Shown piece by piece: positions 46,640-59,279 of a stretch of DNA of 64,000 bases (position 1 is the stretch's first letter; each line of letters starts with the position of its first letter). A program made the translations under genes and the position numbers. Below the pieces are notes generated by a model that did not search any database, was not told the DNA's origin, and worked only from the letters and a program-made list of their open reading frames with translations. Source of the stretch: Epiperipatus broadwayi (lineage: Eukaryota > Onychophora > Udeonychophora > Euonychophora > Peripatidae); NCBI GenBank assembly GCA_028023455.1, contig JAQFVV010012989.1, forward strand, positions 62,001-126,000, in the 5' to 3' direction.

Positions 46640-49600
46640 GTTCATATTTCAAAATAGCCAACCCAAGGTACCTCTTTGAAACTATACGCTATTAAAATAT
46701 CGAAACACAAACTAATTTAAACAAAGAACATGTTTACTATGCTTATATAAAGACAGACTAAACATTACTCATTTTAATCATATACGAAATTAACGCTATA
46801 CTGAAATACATATCCAAATATAAAATTACCTCTAGCATTAACAAATTTCTTAACATTGGAAGTGATTTGATATTATATATATATATGTAGTAGGTATGTA
46901 GGCAGATAAATAAATAAATAAGTAGATAGTTATAGATATTAATATATCTTCGCAGAAGTGTTTAATGCATTCGCCATCATTTATAGGATATGAAATTTAA
47001 ATTTGCATTTATTTTTAGTTTCTTAAGTAAGCTTAATTTATATATATATATAATTGCAAAGATAATAATAGCCAAGATAATTTATCATCCAACTAGTGAT
47101 TAGAATTGAGTATATCACATAGTATATGATTAGCCGGGTGAATAAAATCATTTTATTATTTAAGGTTTTGCATTGGTTTATACATTTTTGTTTTTCTTAA
47201 TAAGCATAATCTATTGAAATTATTTTTGAATAGTTTCTTTAAGTATTGTCAATGACAATGTAAATATTTTCATTATATTTTAATATACTTGAACTTCATT
47301 GATAGTTTGGCTGAAGTAAATCATTACGCTCTTTATCTTCATCATTTAAAACGATTAGCCTTTTTTTCTTGTAATAATATGCAGATATTTCAGATTGCTT
47401 TTATTGATTTAACTTCATTTTATGACTCTGTTTAAAAAATGGTCTTTTTTGAAAAGTTTTTACACTTTTTAAATGCAGGAAAAATAATTCATTCACTTGA
47501 CAATATATTCTCCAGAGGAGGAAGGGATTTTAAACAATTATAGCAATTCCAAAAGTTTACGAATATTTCTCATAAGGTAAGTTTTTCTTATATCATTTAT
47601 TAAATTAATTAACATCTTTTTTTTTTTTAATTTTTTTAATGTTTATTTAAGTTGTTGATATTGCATTGAAGTCAAAACCTAATCGTTCTCAGAAATAAAA
47701 ACGTTTCTTATTAAAATATAATAAGCTGGGATATTTTATATAGTGAAAAAATCTAATTTCAACCTTGTATAGACTCATGTTTATTAAAAAGTTATTAAAA
47801 TAAAACTCTACCATTGCTACTGAATAAGAGATTCATCCATTTTCTGTTTTTTTTCTCTCTCAAAGTTTAAAATAATTTTTATATACAATTTCCTTGATAG
47901 CTGACTGGAATTACTTAGAATACTTGGTTGTAATACAAATATTTTAGATCAGTTAGTTTCTTATAATGGTGCTCTGTTTGGAGGAAAAAATTCTCAAGTT
48001 AAACTTAATTCACCATTTTATAAAATACAACTACCAAATACAACAAACAAATTTAATCACACACACACCCACACACACACATATATATATATACTATTAT
48101 ATTAGTAAATATCTGTTGTATTATTTCCATCATCTAATATTAATTGTTAAATATCTTTTAAAAATGCAAACTTTATTTAAACTTTTTAAATAATTAATTA
48201 TTAGTAATAGAACACAGGTTAATATATAACATAGCATTTGAATGGTATTATTCTCTTCAAGTATTGCTGGACTGACTATCCCGTGATAATAGTAGTGTGA
48301 AATTAGAATCTGGATCTTTAAATTCGATAATATTGATTTTTAAGATGACCTTCTAACCAACTAGGCTGTTCTGCTAAGCAACATCAATCAGTTGAAATTA
48401 CATATAGTTATTTATGAGGGCCTGCCTATTTTTTTTTTACTTTTTCCTCAAAGCAAGATTGACGAGTGACTTCCAAACCATTATAAAATATCACACCAAT
48501 TTGACTTATGAGGTTATTTATTATTGTCACAGAAATAGTTTCTTTAAGTTTGCTTCTTTACTTTTTCCCTTTCTGTCCATATTTTTGACTTCTCCAAATC
48601 AAACATAATCTATTGATACATTATTTTCTAATCACAAGTTTGTATATTTTAAATTGCTTTTTAATAAACCATCTTGTTTCACCAATATACTTTCTTTTAC
48701 ATTATATACAACAAAAGTGCTATCAACTCAAAATATAGTTTTATAGCAAACACAATCCTCCTTCCATGGGTTTATTACTGATATAATAAAACCATAAAAA
48801 TATACTTAAAAACAAGGATATATGTGAAGCCTAAACATTTTATTTTAAATCAAATGATAAATCAAGCTGAAGTTGGTTTTCTTAGATATTATTAGAGTCT
48901 CATCATTATTTCTTGAAATATAAAAGTCTGACTAATGAGTATTGAATTTATAATTACAAAGATTAATTTAAAAGCCATAGCAAAGCAAAGAGAAAAGCTG
49001 TTTTTGATCATAATTTTCAAAAGTTTCCTATATAAATATTAATGAATATCTCAGTCTCACACATACTTATAAATGCAACTCTTCGTATAATGGATAACAT
49101 TGATGACAACTTCAGGTTTTTTTCATTTTCATATGGCTATGTCTAGTGATATTTTGTCAGTTTTGGGTACATTTGATGGATGAAATTGACTAAAATATAT
49201 ATTGATTTATTAATTTGAAAAATATCTGAAAATGCCAGCAGTCATATAGATAAACTAATACAACAATGCTACTGATTAAAAGATTATTTACCTTAGTCTT
49301 TAATAACAATTGCAGAACTACTTTCAAGAAGTTTCTTGTATTATTTGAAAAAAAAAGTGTATTTGCCATAGTTTATTATGCATAAGATTTTATTTGAAAA
49401 TATGATCTTTTGAAATGGTATTCCATGAAAAATGTTATAATGGTCAAAAACAAAATTTGAATTATTCCCATCTTTAGATTTGTGCATTTTAAAAAATAAT
49501 ATAAGTGCAATTTGAAATTTTAAAACAGAATTTTATTGCTTTAAGATGACTTAAGAATAATTTGTTCAGATTTTAGAAATAAAATTCAATTAATAAATAT

Positions 49601-50045
49601 TTATTTTTTATCAGCAGTGTGATAATCATCCAATAAGAAAAAAATCTATTGTTCTGATTATATATTCAGTCTATTACTTTTTTATATTTACAAAGTAGAA
49701 CTATAATTTTTTATATATTTTATATTTCTAATAAACAATGTCAAGTTTATTGATATACAATATAGAATACAGATTTAATCTTAAAATAAATATTGACATT
49801 ATAACCTGAAGAATTGTCTGGGGATGGTGCAAAAAACATTAAGTATTCTAGATGTCTTACAAAAGAAATATATGTTTAAGATAATAATTATATAATTGTT
49901 GATCATAATTTGTCATTAATGACCACCCTTTTAGACAAAAACATTTTTACCCACAGAGTATTACAATGTTTTATTTAGTATAGCACATGCAGACACATAT
50001 ATGTATATAATTAACCTACTCATTCATTAGACTAAATTTTACTAT
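46640..50045. other. AT-rich non-coding DNA
   Basis: (TA)n tracts at about 46,876 and 47,040, and a (CA)n(TA)n tract at about 48,058-48,093. Several 60-75-codon frames are low-complexity. A tRNA-like relic is listed separately at 48,290. Confidence 0.5.
48290..48385 (-). repeat. tRNA-like SINE relic
   Basis: On the minus strand AGCCTAGTTGGTTAGAAGGT resembles a tRNA D-arm and A box, and about 45 bp on, AGATCCAGATTCTAAT resembles a damaged B box. No tail was identified. It may be a tRNA pseudogene. Confidence 0.35.
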
Positions 50046-50049
50046 AGTA

Positions 50050-50155
50050 AATAGAAGTATTTGAACATACAATTTTCAGCCTATACTCATCATCCACTCT
50101 GGAGTGGAGGATGAATACAGACTGAAAATTCTAAGTTCAAATTCCTCTAGTTATT
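50050..50155. repeat. Short fold-back repeat with B-box-like ends
   Basis: Left TAGAAGTATTTGAAC...ATTTTCAGCCTATACTCATC pairs with right GATGAATACAGACTGAAAAT...GTTCAAATTCCTCTA. The loop is only a few bases. GTTCAAATTCC resembles a B box. It is related to the ends of the hairpin at 25,530. Confidence 0.7.
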
Positions 50156-50399
50156 GTATATATAACTATCAGATCAAACAATTTACTTCTCACAATAATG
50201 TATTACAACATAATGCTATCAGAAGAAATATTATTTTGTTGGTTAAAAATAATAGTTTTAGTGTTAAAAGTTGTGAGACTATATCATGATGTTTCTATGG
50301 AAAGTTTTATCAAATAAACAAATACTTATTTTCATTTAAATTAGGCTGTAAGCAATTATTTATTTACATTTAATACACAATTTAGTCTTTGCCAAGATT

Positions 50400-51205
50400 A
50401 TTAACCAGATGTTTTATCAAAGTGAAGAGCTTCATATGAAGAAATTGAGAAAAAGAACTAGAATCAACTTGCTTGTACAACCATCTATTGAGGTATTTTG
50501 TCAGTTTTTTTAAATTGTGAATTTCATATATATTTTATCATTTTATTTCCAAAAAAATTCTAAAGATGTCAGGCTAATCAAAATAACAACTTGAAACAAT
50601 TTCAATAAGCCTGATGTGTTTGCTCATTTTTGTCAGATTTCACATGCTTTGTGAGATTTATTTCAATAAAATTTTTGAATAACTAAAACCTTAATTTTTT
50701 GCAAAATTTATTAACACTGACAATCAATTTTACACAATAATTGTGTAGCAATTATTAATAATTAAAATTAAACATGATTACACATTTATTTTATAAGTAC
50801 ATGTTTTATTTTTAAAAATAGAAAGTAATGAGAGCTAACATAACATTAATAAATTAAATTACATAGTTCTGATAAACACATCTTTTTAAAATCTGATCAC
50901 TAACACATTATGACTGTCTGTTAAAATATGTTGCAATATTGTAAAAGTTATACTTTTCTTTTGGTGTTTTAAAGCATATTTTGATAGATTTATTAGATAT
51001 TGATATTTAATCATTCACATTTTAAACACAAATATCTGTAAAAAATAGGAGTTAGTTTTAGAAAATCAATATGCTCTGAATGGTTAAGAATTGAAAACCA
51101 TTGTTTTTATTATGATTTATTGTTTCAATATTTTTAAATTTTAAATATCTTTTTTTTAGAATTTTTATTTTATTTATAAAAGTAAATTTCTACCAAATCA
51201 AGTTA
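50400..51205 (+). repeat. Unclassified interspersed repeat, copy 3 (left part)
   Basis: CAACTTGCTTGTACAACCAT (about 50,468) matches copy 1 at about 8324. ATTCTAAAGATGTCAGGCTA matches copies 1 and 2. ACCAAATCAAGTTAAATTC (51,192) continues, after the TIR element, as AATTTATTATATTG at 52,412, matching the uninterrupted sequence of copy 2 near 35,055. Confidence 0.55.
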
Positions 51206-51213
51206 AATTCATT

Positions 51214-52411
51214 GGTACTCATCTTATAGCTAAAGACGCCATTCTATGGCATGGTTTTCATGCTAAAACACATAAAAATACTGTTTCCGTGGCTGACACA
51301 TTCGAACCCGCGTTTTCTATAATATAACTTTTTTGTTGTGTTACAGAATGCAGGCCACTATGTCGCATCGCAGTACAGCATGTATGTTGCTAAGCAGCAA
51401 TTACATTTTCCGAATTCGCACAGTTTATAAAATAATTACGGCTTGATGAGAGAGTTTGTATTTGAATTGTATTGAAATGTTGTTTTCATTGGATTTTTTT
51501 TTATTTTAAACTATTGAAATGTTCAGATTTTTTAAAACAATAATTATAAGACTTTTTACAACGTACTGTATTGAACTTTTATTTGGGTAAATGTTAAATA
51601 TCTATGTTTTTCTTGAGTTGCAATTAGGTAACGTATCAAGTAACGTACTGTTAGTAACATTCCACGAGACAAAGAAGATTCTACTGTCTGTATATTTTTG
51701 AAGTAAAAAAGAGTGGTACGAAAAAAATAACCAGTAAGAAAAGTCCAAATATCCAGGTTTTTTTTGTAAATTTAATAAAAAGCAAATATTATAAACATGT
51801 TTAATAAGTAAAGAAGACATTTGTATGTGTTTGTTGTTGTTTAAAAAAGTTTGAGTTTCTTTCTTCTGTCCGAGTACGCTTACGATTTTGAATTTTTTTA
51901 TTTTAGCATTACAAACAAACAGAACACTAACTGTAACCTTAAAACTAACCCTAAACCTAACCCTAAACTAACCCTAAATCTAACTGTAACAACTTTTACT
52001 TTTATTACGATTATTATTTTTTAATTAAATAACAACAAAAAAAGTCGTAAAACAAGTAAAAAAATATGCGATAGAAAATTGATAAAAAAAAAGTCATAAC
52101 ACAAATAAAAAAATATCCGATAGAAAATTGATAAAAAAAAGCTGTAACACAATTTAAAAAGTATACGATATAAAAAACACGAATCAAATTGTAATTTGTT
52201 GATTTTATTTTACATTTATTATTATCATTTAAATTGTATACGTTAATTAAAAAAATATTTAAAAAAGACAATTTTGTTTTGTTTTTATTTTCGCATTACA
52301 AGAAAGCACAGAAAAATTATTAAAATTAACGGCCCATGAATGTTCATATTTTATAGTTTTAGCGTGAAAATGGCACCATCCAACGGCATCTTTAGCTATA
52401 AGACAAGCACC
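51214..52411. mobile_element. 1.2-kb TIR element with 8-bp target duplication
   Basis: The left end GGTACTCATCTTATAGCTAA and the complement of the right end GGTGCTTGTCTTATAGCTAA form terminal inverted repeats of about 55 bp, continuing AAGAYGCC...ATGCTAAAA. The flanks AATTCATT (51,206-51,213) and AATTTATT (52,412-52,419) form an 8-bp target duplication with one mismatch, and the related repeat at 35 kb gives an empty-site comparison. There is no transposase frame. The termini are not the CAGGG type of typical hAT elements, so superfamily is open (8-bp duplications occur in hAT, P and Merlin groups). The interior holds telomere-like repeats. Confidence 0.8.
51926..51990 (+). repeat. Interstitial telomere-like repeats
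   Basis: CTAACCCTAAACCTAACCCT and similar: about ten degenerate CCCTAA units (TTAGGG on the minus strand) inside the TIR element. They are probably carried by the element rather than marking a chromosome fusion. Confidence 0.8.
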
Positions 52412-52876
52412 AATTTATTATATTGTGATATAGAATAATGATATAATACTAAAGTCAAATGTTAAAAGCTTAAAAAACTCTTATAAAGGACAGCAATTAC
52501 ATGTGTCACAGTATGAAAAGGTTAAAAATGAGTAAAGAGTGTCTGTGTCTTGAGAAATAAAATAATATCAATTACATTATTATTTTGAATATTTTAAATA
52601 TAATTAATTTCATCCTCCACAATTTTTGATGTCTGAATATGTTTCATCTAGTGGCTAATGACAAATGATGTTTTGTTTACTAAAAAAAAAATTATTTGGA
52701 TAGTAACATTGGTAAAACTTTAATATGCTATTCTTATAGAAAATTTTATTATAAGATCTAATTATATATATATTGTGATGGGGATCAAAATTTGAACCCC
52801 TTCACAAGGAGTAAACTATATATATACACGTATGTTCATACAAATGTTTTCATGGATTGCAGATATTAAAAAAAAA

Positions 52877-53106
52877 CATATTTTGTGGGTTCATCTGTGC
52901 AAGCTTTAAATTTAAAAACTCCAACACTTCAACTTGATCACACAAACCCCTTTAATTTAAAAACTCCAATGTTTCAACTTGATCACACAAGCCAAGATGT
53001 GATCAAGTTGAAATGTTGGAGTTTTTAAATTAAAAGGGCTTGTGTGATCAAGTTGACATTGGAGTTTTTAAATTAAAAGCTTACACAGATGAACCCACAA
53101 AATATG
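52877..53106. repeat. Fold-back repeat family G, copy 1 with doubled arms
   Basis: Ends ACATATTTTGTGGGTTCATC and GATGAACCCACAAAATATGT. Within each arm a unit of about 60 bp (TTTAAAAACTCCAA...TTGATCACACAA) appears twice, so the hairpin has nested pairing options. It shares its terminal 25 bp with the hairpin at 62,377. Confidence 0.85.
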
Positions 53107-53141
53107 TCTGTGGAGTGAAATGTGTAGTGTATATATATATA

Positions 53142-53305
53142 TATATTGTACCAGTATAAATGTGATGTATGGAATGGGTTGCCCAAGAGATAGACTTTTC
53201 TTGAATTTGAATTAAATTTTATAATAAATAAGATTGATTTAAGCAAGATGAAAGTGACTTTATATATATTTGGCTGAATTTCCCTCACTTATACCAGTAC
53301 AATAT
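53142..53305. repeat. Small inverted-terminal element
   Basis: The left ATATTGTACCAGTATAAATG and the complement of the right end ATATTGTACTGGTATAAGTG match over about 20 bp, 164 bp apart. The interior is unrelated between arms. Possibly a small MITE; no target duplication is clear. Confidence 0.5.
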
Positions 53306-53309
53306 TATG

Positions 53310-54075
53310 ATGAATTCATTAGTAGTAAATACTAGCTCCTAAAATGTAATATAAGTATAAGATAATAGTTTGGATACTAAACAATTTGTATTTCTTGGAT
53401 GCTATTTATAATGATTATGTTGATTGATAGAATTGATAGAGTAATTAATACCCCAGATCAATAGTGCATAAGGTTAATAAGATAGTTTATTTACAACTAA
53501 GAAACAATCTTTAAATAATATTAAGAATATATAAAATATCTTATAAAATATTTGCATCAAGTGTCTAGACCTGTAGTAGTATGGAACAACAGACTTATGT
53601 TTATAACTAAGAGAAAATATGAGTTCATAATTAAATCTTAATAGAGTGACATGAATTTAGAACTTTAACTTTTTAGGATTTTATTAACTTAATAAATATA
53701 TGAAAGTCGAAATAAGTTATATATATATTTTATCATTCATTTTTAAGAAGAAATACTTATAGATAAATATAAAATTCCAAGTAAGACTTAGTGATCCATA
53801 AGGTTCTGATCTTCATATTTCACAAAGTATCTAATATAAATTGCGCAATTATCTGAAGATATGATTGAAGTTTCCATTAATAAATGATATGGTTTTATAC
53901 TAAGAGCACTTGATAATAATAATCCTATCATATAGTTATTATGCGCATGTATTCTAGCAGTATGTGTTGAATACGGTTAAATTTTAGTTTCAAAATATTT
54001 GTGCAATTTGGATTATCATAATTTGTTTCGTGAAACAACTATACTTTATCCCTTGTGGCGTTCAGTAATATTCGT
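53310..54075. other. AT-rich non-coding DNA
   Basis: No gene, hairpin or repeat partner recognised. Confidence 0.5.
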
Positions 54076-54078
54076 CAA

Positions 54079-54188
54079 GCGTTGTTAGTCGAGAGGTCAG
54101 CGCAGCCGCCTTGCAACCAAGCAGTTGATTGCAGACGGTTGTTGCGGGTTCGCCTCCCGGCCGATGCTATGACATATGGAAAAAAAAA
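54079..54188 (+). mobile_element. tRNA-derived SINE, family S1 copy 4
   Basis: GCGTTGTTAGTCGAGAGGTC, GCCGCCTTGCAACCAAGC, GCGGGTTCGCCTCCCGG and GATGCTATGACATATGG plus poly-A. This copy has the best B box (GGTTCGCCTCC, one mismatch to GGTTCGANTCC) and is the most GC-rich, suggesting it is the youngest of the four. Confidence 0.9.
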
Positions 54189-54189
54189 G

Positions 54190-54966
54190 GTATATACAAG
54201 CTTAAAAGCTATTCACAATAAATCCGGTTAATAGGCATAAAATAATCCGATAAATAATATCGAGATACTGTAACCAAGGTAAAAAAAATGAAGATGGTGG
54301 TGTTTTTTTTTTTATTATAAATAATTCTCTCTTGTTATATATTAGTATTATTACTTGATTTCTTTATTAATACGCCTTTGGACATTTTGGTGAAATAAAA
54401 TAATTTTCGCACACTAATTCTAAAAGTGATTCGGTCACTGTTAAGTTATTGATTTACATTTTGTTTGTCTGGAAAATAGACACCAACTTTCTTTTAAGCA
54501 GCCATTCCGTGGAATTTTTTATATAAAATTTCATAGATGCATCATACATTCTTTTCTGTACAAGGAGTAAACGGTTTGTTAGGAGTTTAATCTTTTTTTG
54601 CAATAAAATAAATATATATGTAAGAGAATACATTTTTTTAAAAAGATCTCTATATCATTTACTAGAATGGCGTATTTGTTGTTGCTATAGTTACCTATTT
54701 GATTTGGTCATAGTTATCTTTAGGAGTTTTTATTATGCAATAATCATTGTTAATAAACATTAATTATTATAAATATTAGTTACACACACATATACAAAGG
54801 CTTGTACATGCAAAAGTGTCAGTTATTGTTTATTCATTAATATTTCTACTGAAATGTATATGATGGCTAATAAATTTTCGAGTAAAATAGTGAGCTAATA
54901 TTTAATTTTAAAAAAAATGTTTTAATCCTGTACGATCCTATTTTGATTTAGAGAGATCTACCAGAT
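54190..54966. other. AT-rich non-coding DNA
   Basis: Nothing gene-like. A perfect 20-bp palindrome (GGTACAATATATATTGTACC, 54,967-54,986) marks the start of the next region. Confidence 0.5.
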
Positions 54967-55249
54967 GGTACAATATATATTGTACCCTTACTTCTCGATG
55001 TATAATATAATTTGAAATACGACTAGCTCAATTAAAATTATAATGCTTAATTAAAATTTGCATATCTATTTTAAATTACTTTTATATTATCATATTCTAC
55101 ATAAATTTATCATTAATTATCAAATCAATATAATTCTATAGTATGTACTAATTAAATAAGTATTTTTAAAATCATGAGACTGTGAGGTAAAGTTACAAAG
55201 TAATAAGTAGATTTACATTGAGTCAATATCTTCCAAACATATTATCTCA

Positions 55250-55315
55250 ATGGCATAAGAATACTATCACCTCCTTATTAACTTACTACTACCTCTATAG
55301 CATTCTTATGGCTTT
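55250..55315. repeat. Short inverted repeat
   Basis: ATGGCATAAGAATACTAT pairs with ATAGCATTCTTATGGCTT, loop about 30 bp. Confidence 0.65.
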
Positions 55316-57432
55316 TAAATAAAATAAATTATCTTTAATAATAATAAAATAAATAAAGCTTAACTTTTAATTTTTAAAATATAATTAAATAATCATCATG
55401 TACTAGTATGTGTTCACTCTACTATTAGTATTACTCTAATAGCATAATATAGAAACTAATGTATCTTTATAATGTAATAACAAATAATTGATTATAACTT
55501 TATATTTCACTTAATGCAATTCATGCTACAGGTTTTATCAAATATGCATTACATATATGTGTTGTTGAAATAATAATAATATTTAAATCATTCATTAATT
55601 TCAAATTCATAAAGTATTACATTAGATAAATTCTATGATTCTTTTCTATGTAAAATTATTACTCTACTTTATGTGTCATTCTACTCCTTTTAAATAACTT
55701 TCTTTCTACAAAATATCCTCTAAAACTTATTTAAACTTTCCGGAAAAACAATCATCAACTTTAAATAAATACTAATTATCCAAAACTATTTATACTCATC
55801 ATCTATAGTCAGTAAATCTTCAACTCAAATATAAACTTCTACATAAACTTAACTTAATTTATCCAATAAAATAACAGTAAAATATAGACTTTGAAATCTC
55901 TTCCTAACTTGCAATACAATAATTACTTATGACTAATAAATATAATTCTAATACTATAACATAAAACAAAATATCAAAATTTATTTACGAAAGAATCATA
56001 TAATTATTTCTAAGCTTCTTATGTAATGTTGTATCATATTTATATCATAAATTCAAATTATGCATATTTAAATAAAACTATCACTGCCAATATAATGTGT
56101 GTGTATTTTTAAAATAATCATACATTCATTCAAAATAACATAATATTTGGTTGATCTAAAGAAAACATATTAAATACATCAAAATTATTATTATTATACA
56201 ATTTTTACCATAGATAATGAATTAATGTCAAGTCCATCTTCCAATATTCTTCGGAATTACAGCTGCATAAAATAATTCACATTTATACACACGATCATAC
56301 TTTAAAATATTCTGTGTTATATTAATTATAAAATAAACTCATGCAATTAATCATTATATTATTTTTTAGTTATTATTTAAAGATATGTACCTATCTTATT
56401 TTAATAAATTAATAATATTTAATTTTTATATTAGATAAATAAAACAGAGTTCATATTACGTGACTCCAGCGATGTTTCCTTTTCACCATAAAATTCTTTA
56501 ATCTGAGGCACACATTCACTAGAACACCATTTCCTGTTTCCGGTCCAACACGTGTTTTTTTAAAAGTTTATGAAAAACGAAAAACGTTCTTTTAAAACCA
56601 AAATAAAAGTTAATCAGTTCTTTTATAAAAAATATAATAAAATTAAAATAGTTTATCTGATCCGGATGCAGTTCTTTAAAGAATATTATTTAAAAGTTAT
56701 TATTCTTGAATTAGTTTATAATTTATGAAAAATTATCATTTAATTATTTTAAATTAACTGGGACGTCCACATATTATTTGCGCATTCCATAACCAAAATA
56801 TCCAGGTAAGAATAAGCTTCTTTATCTATAAAACGATCAGCGTTTAAATTATTTCAATATAATAATTTTTATAATATTAAAACTTTTAGCTAATTATATT
56901 TTTCAATTTATTTGCCTTCCAAAATTGTCAACATTCAGTCTTTTAAACATAAAGACTTAACAAAGCAAGTATTTATAAAACTACTTTCATTTTTAATATC
57001 TTTACTTAAGATATATTTTTAAATTTATAGCTTGCAAAAATACTTTCTTCATAAGAAGTATTTTATTCTCTAAAAAATCTATTTTCTAATAATCACTATT
57101 AATTAGCTTTTAAAATTATATACTGTCCAAAATACTACTTTTCTCCATCTCGTAATTTTCCGAACTAATCCAGCGTTTGTCATATTACTAGGGTAAAGTT
57201 TCCGATATATTTTCACTATATATGATGTTTCCATGATTATTTGCTTGCAAACTGAGCTTAATTAGAGATGATTGATAGGGAAAAAATTAAGTTAATACTG
57301 CATGTCTATCATTTAAAACTTTTATAAATTATTTACAAGACACTCTTATAATTTTGAAAAATGATTTTAAAAGCGTCTATAAAAATTTACGTAGCTATTT
57401 TAATAACACAATTAACTTGAAAAATCAATCAC

Positions 57433-57494
57433 AAAGTCCTCTCCTAACAATTGAACTGAGCTTTTATACCGGAAGAAACTTCCCATTTGATTGG
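57433..57494 (-). promoter_or_regulatory. Minus-strand core promoter candidate (CCAAT, ETS, TATA)
   Basis: Reading the minus strand: CCAATC (57,494 down), then TTCCGG (57,474-57,469, ETS core), then TATAAAAG (57,468-57,461), with a probable start at about 57,435. Motif order and spacing suit a TATA promoter, except that CCAAT lies closer to the TATA box than usual. In sequence this AT-rich, TATA-like octamers arise by chance, so the combination is the evidence. Confidence 0.4.
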
Positions 57495-58439
57495 TAGATT
57501 AAACAATCAACTTTGCTGGCTTATTTACATATTTTACCAACAACACAAAATTAAAAATAAATAATGACTTATTTAATATTTAATATTTATTACATTATTA
57601 AATTTCTAAAATAATTCTTATCGTTTATTTAAATCTATTAAACACTTTAAAAAAAAAATATTATTTCACTTGATTTTAATTTTAACTTTTATAAGATTAT
57701 TTTTAAATAAACTAAGTATTTTTTATACGTCATATTTTTAAAACAATATTTTAAAATCAGATTTAATATTCTACATTGATTTATCTTTATTTTATCTCGT
57801 GATAACTCACGTATTATTTATAAATTTATAACATGATTTTTTTAAAATAGTTTTGCAACTTTATTAGATAACTTCCAAGCATGCTTGTGTATATCTAACT
57901 AACATCTGTTTTTTTTATAACACAAGAAACGCTTGTCAACGTCCAAAAATAAACTAACAATTGCATTTTTTAAAATAAATATTTTTAAAATAAATAAGAT
58001 ATTATAACAAATTTTTAAAATAATTATTTGATATCATTAAAATCAAATATTAATCTTCTATTTAAGTATTTATAATAATTAAAAATATTTATATTCTTTT
58101 ATATCATTATTTTATCAACAATAAATATATGTATTTAATCTTACTTGTCTTTTAAACACTTTTAGCTTTAAATACCTATTTATTAAATATATTAATGCAG
58201 TATTGACTATGGCCATTTTTCCCAACTATATATTATAATCATCATCATTTAAAATGTCTCTCTCAATATCAGCACAATTTTACATATCAAATACTCATAG
58301 ATTGCTTTAATTAAACCTTTTGAAATATTACCATAAGCAAAATTAACATCACATATTCAAATATATCTTAAATTTAAAATTTTTAATAGATTAGCACAAA
58401 AATTAGATGGTGACCCATACAAAAGGGCACAATATATAT

Positions 58440-58950
58440 AAATTGTTTGATACGTAAACTGCTTATATACAGTTCAAAGCTATCTTAATTAAATTTATTA
58501 AATGCCTGAAAAAAACTTAGGGTTTTTTCTAATGTTTCTTTCAGGTATTTAGCAAATCAGATTTCCCCAACAAATAAACATAAACAATATTCTTTTATCA
58601 TGAAAATATTTTTAATAGTATATAAATATAGGATAAGCTATAAATAAAAAAAACAGTAAATAATAATTCAATAACAACTAAAATTATGATAGGTTAATAA
58701 AATATAATTAAATTTCCTGTCTGGAAAAAATTAAATTAAATTTTAATACTCACAATTACCAACAAATTAACATTTTAAACACCATGATTCGGGCTTAGCC
58801 TATGTTTGTATCCTATGCATTATTTTATTCTATTATTGTCAATAATTTACTTCATTTCTTCTACATTTAATGCTGTTTTAATTATTTATCTTTTTTTAAA
58901 AATTATATTTAATAGCTGAAATACACAGGCTTATATATACCTGCGTCTAT
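58440..58950. other. AT-rich non-coding DNA
   Basis: No gene or repeat seen between the G-poor region and the family F repeat. Confidence 0.5.
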
Positions 58951-58954
58951 ATAT

Positions 58955-59275
58955 GTAATAGACAGGGTATGAGCACAGACTTTCACATGACCCACCACTC
59001 TCCACACTATCTCACAACACTGATACACTTGAACACACATATGTTGAAAAGATAAATAATCACCAATATACGTATTTCATGCTAAACCAGCAATCATCAG
59101 TTGGTCCAGATTACCATCTCCACACATATATGCTACAAGTGCTCAGATATATATTAAGATAGCAAATCCTCCTACTTTAATGGACAGGCTTCAATCTAAT
59201 CCACACTCCAACTCCTCAACCGTCCATCCAATTGAAAATCTGATGATGGAACGCTCAAAGGCATTTTCATGGCAA
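58955..59275 (-). repeat. Interspersed repeat family F, minus copy
   Basis: Reverse-complement partner of 28,590-28,912, with blocks such as CAGCAATCATCAGTTGGTCC and GAAAATCTGATGATGGAACG. The B box of the plus copy is altered here (GTGCTCATACCC on the minus strand), so this copy is the more decayed at that point. Confidence 0.8.
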
Positions 59276-59279
59276 TTTT

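Larger units (their letters stand above)
54981..58431 (-). other. G-poor region; candidate solo LTR or minus-strand transcribed unit
   Basis: Over about 3.4 kb the plus strand is conspicuously poor in G relative to C, and a good core promoter points leftward near 57,465. Possible LTR-like ends are TGTACCCTT (54,981) and AAAGGGCACA (ending 58,431), i.e. TG...CA with a short inverted match, flanked on both sides by ATATATAT. The layout (about 970 bp before the TATA box, about 2.4 kb after) parallels the long LTR at 38,976, although the sequences are different. The flank is low-complexity, so the target duplication is not convincing. No protein frame is present. The alternative is an intron or 5' region of a minus-strand host gene. 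Confidence 0.35.

Noticed and set aside
51926-51990. Chromosome end or fusion point marked by CCCTAA repeats
   Set aside because: Only about ten degenerate units, and they lie inside a TIR-bounded element.
56803-56812. Good plus-strand splice donor (CAGGTAAGAA)
   Set aside because: No open frame precedes it and no matching acceptor or coding exon is evident; chance match.
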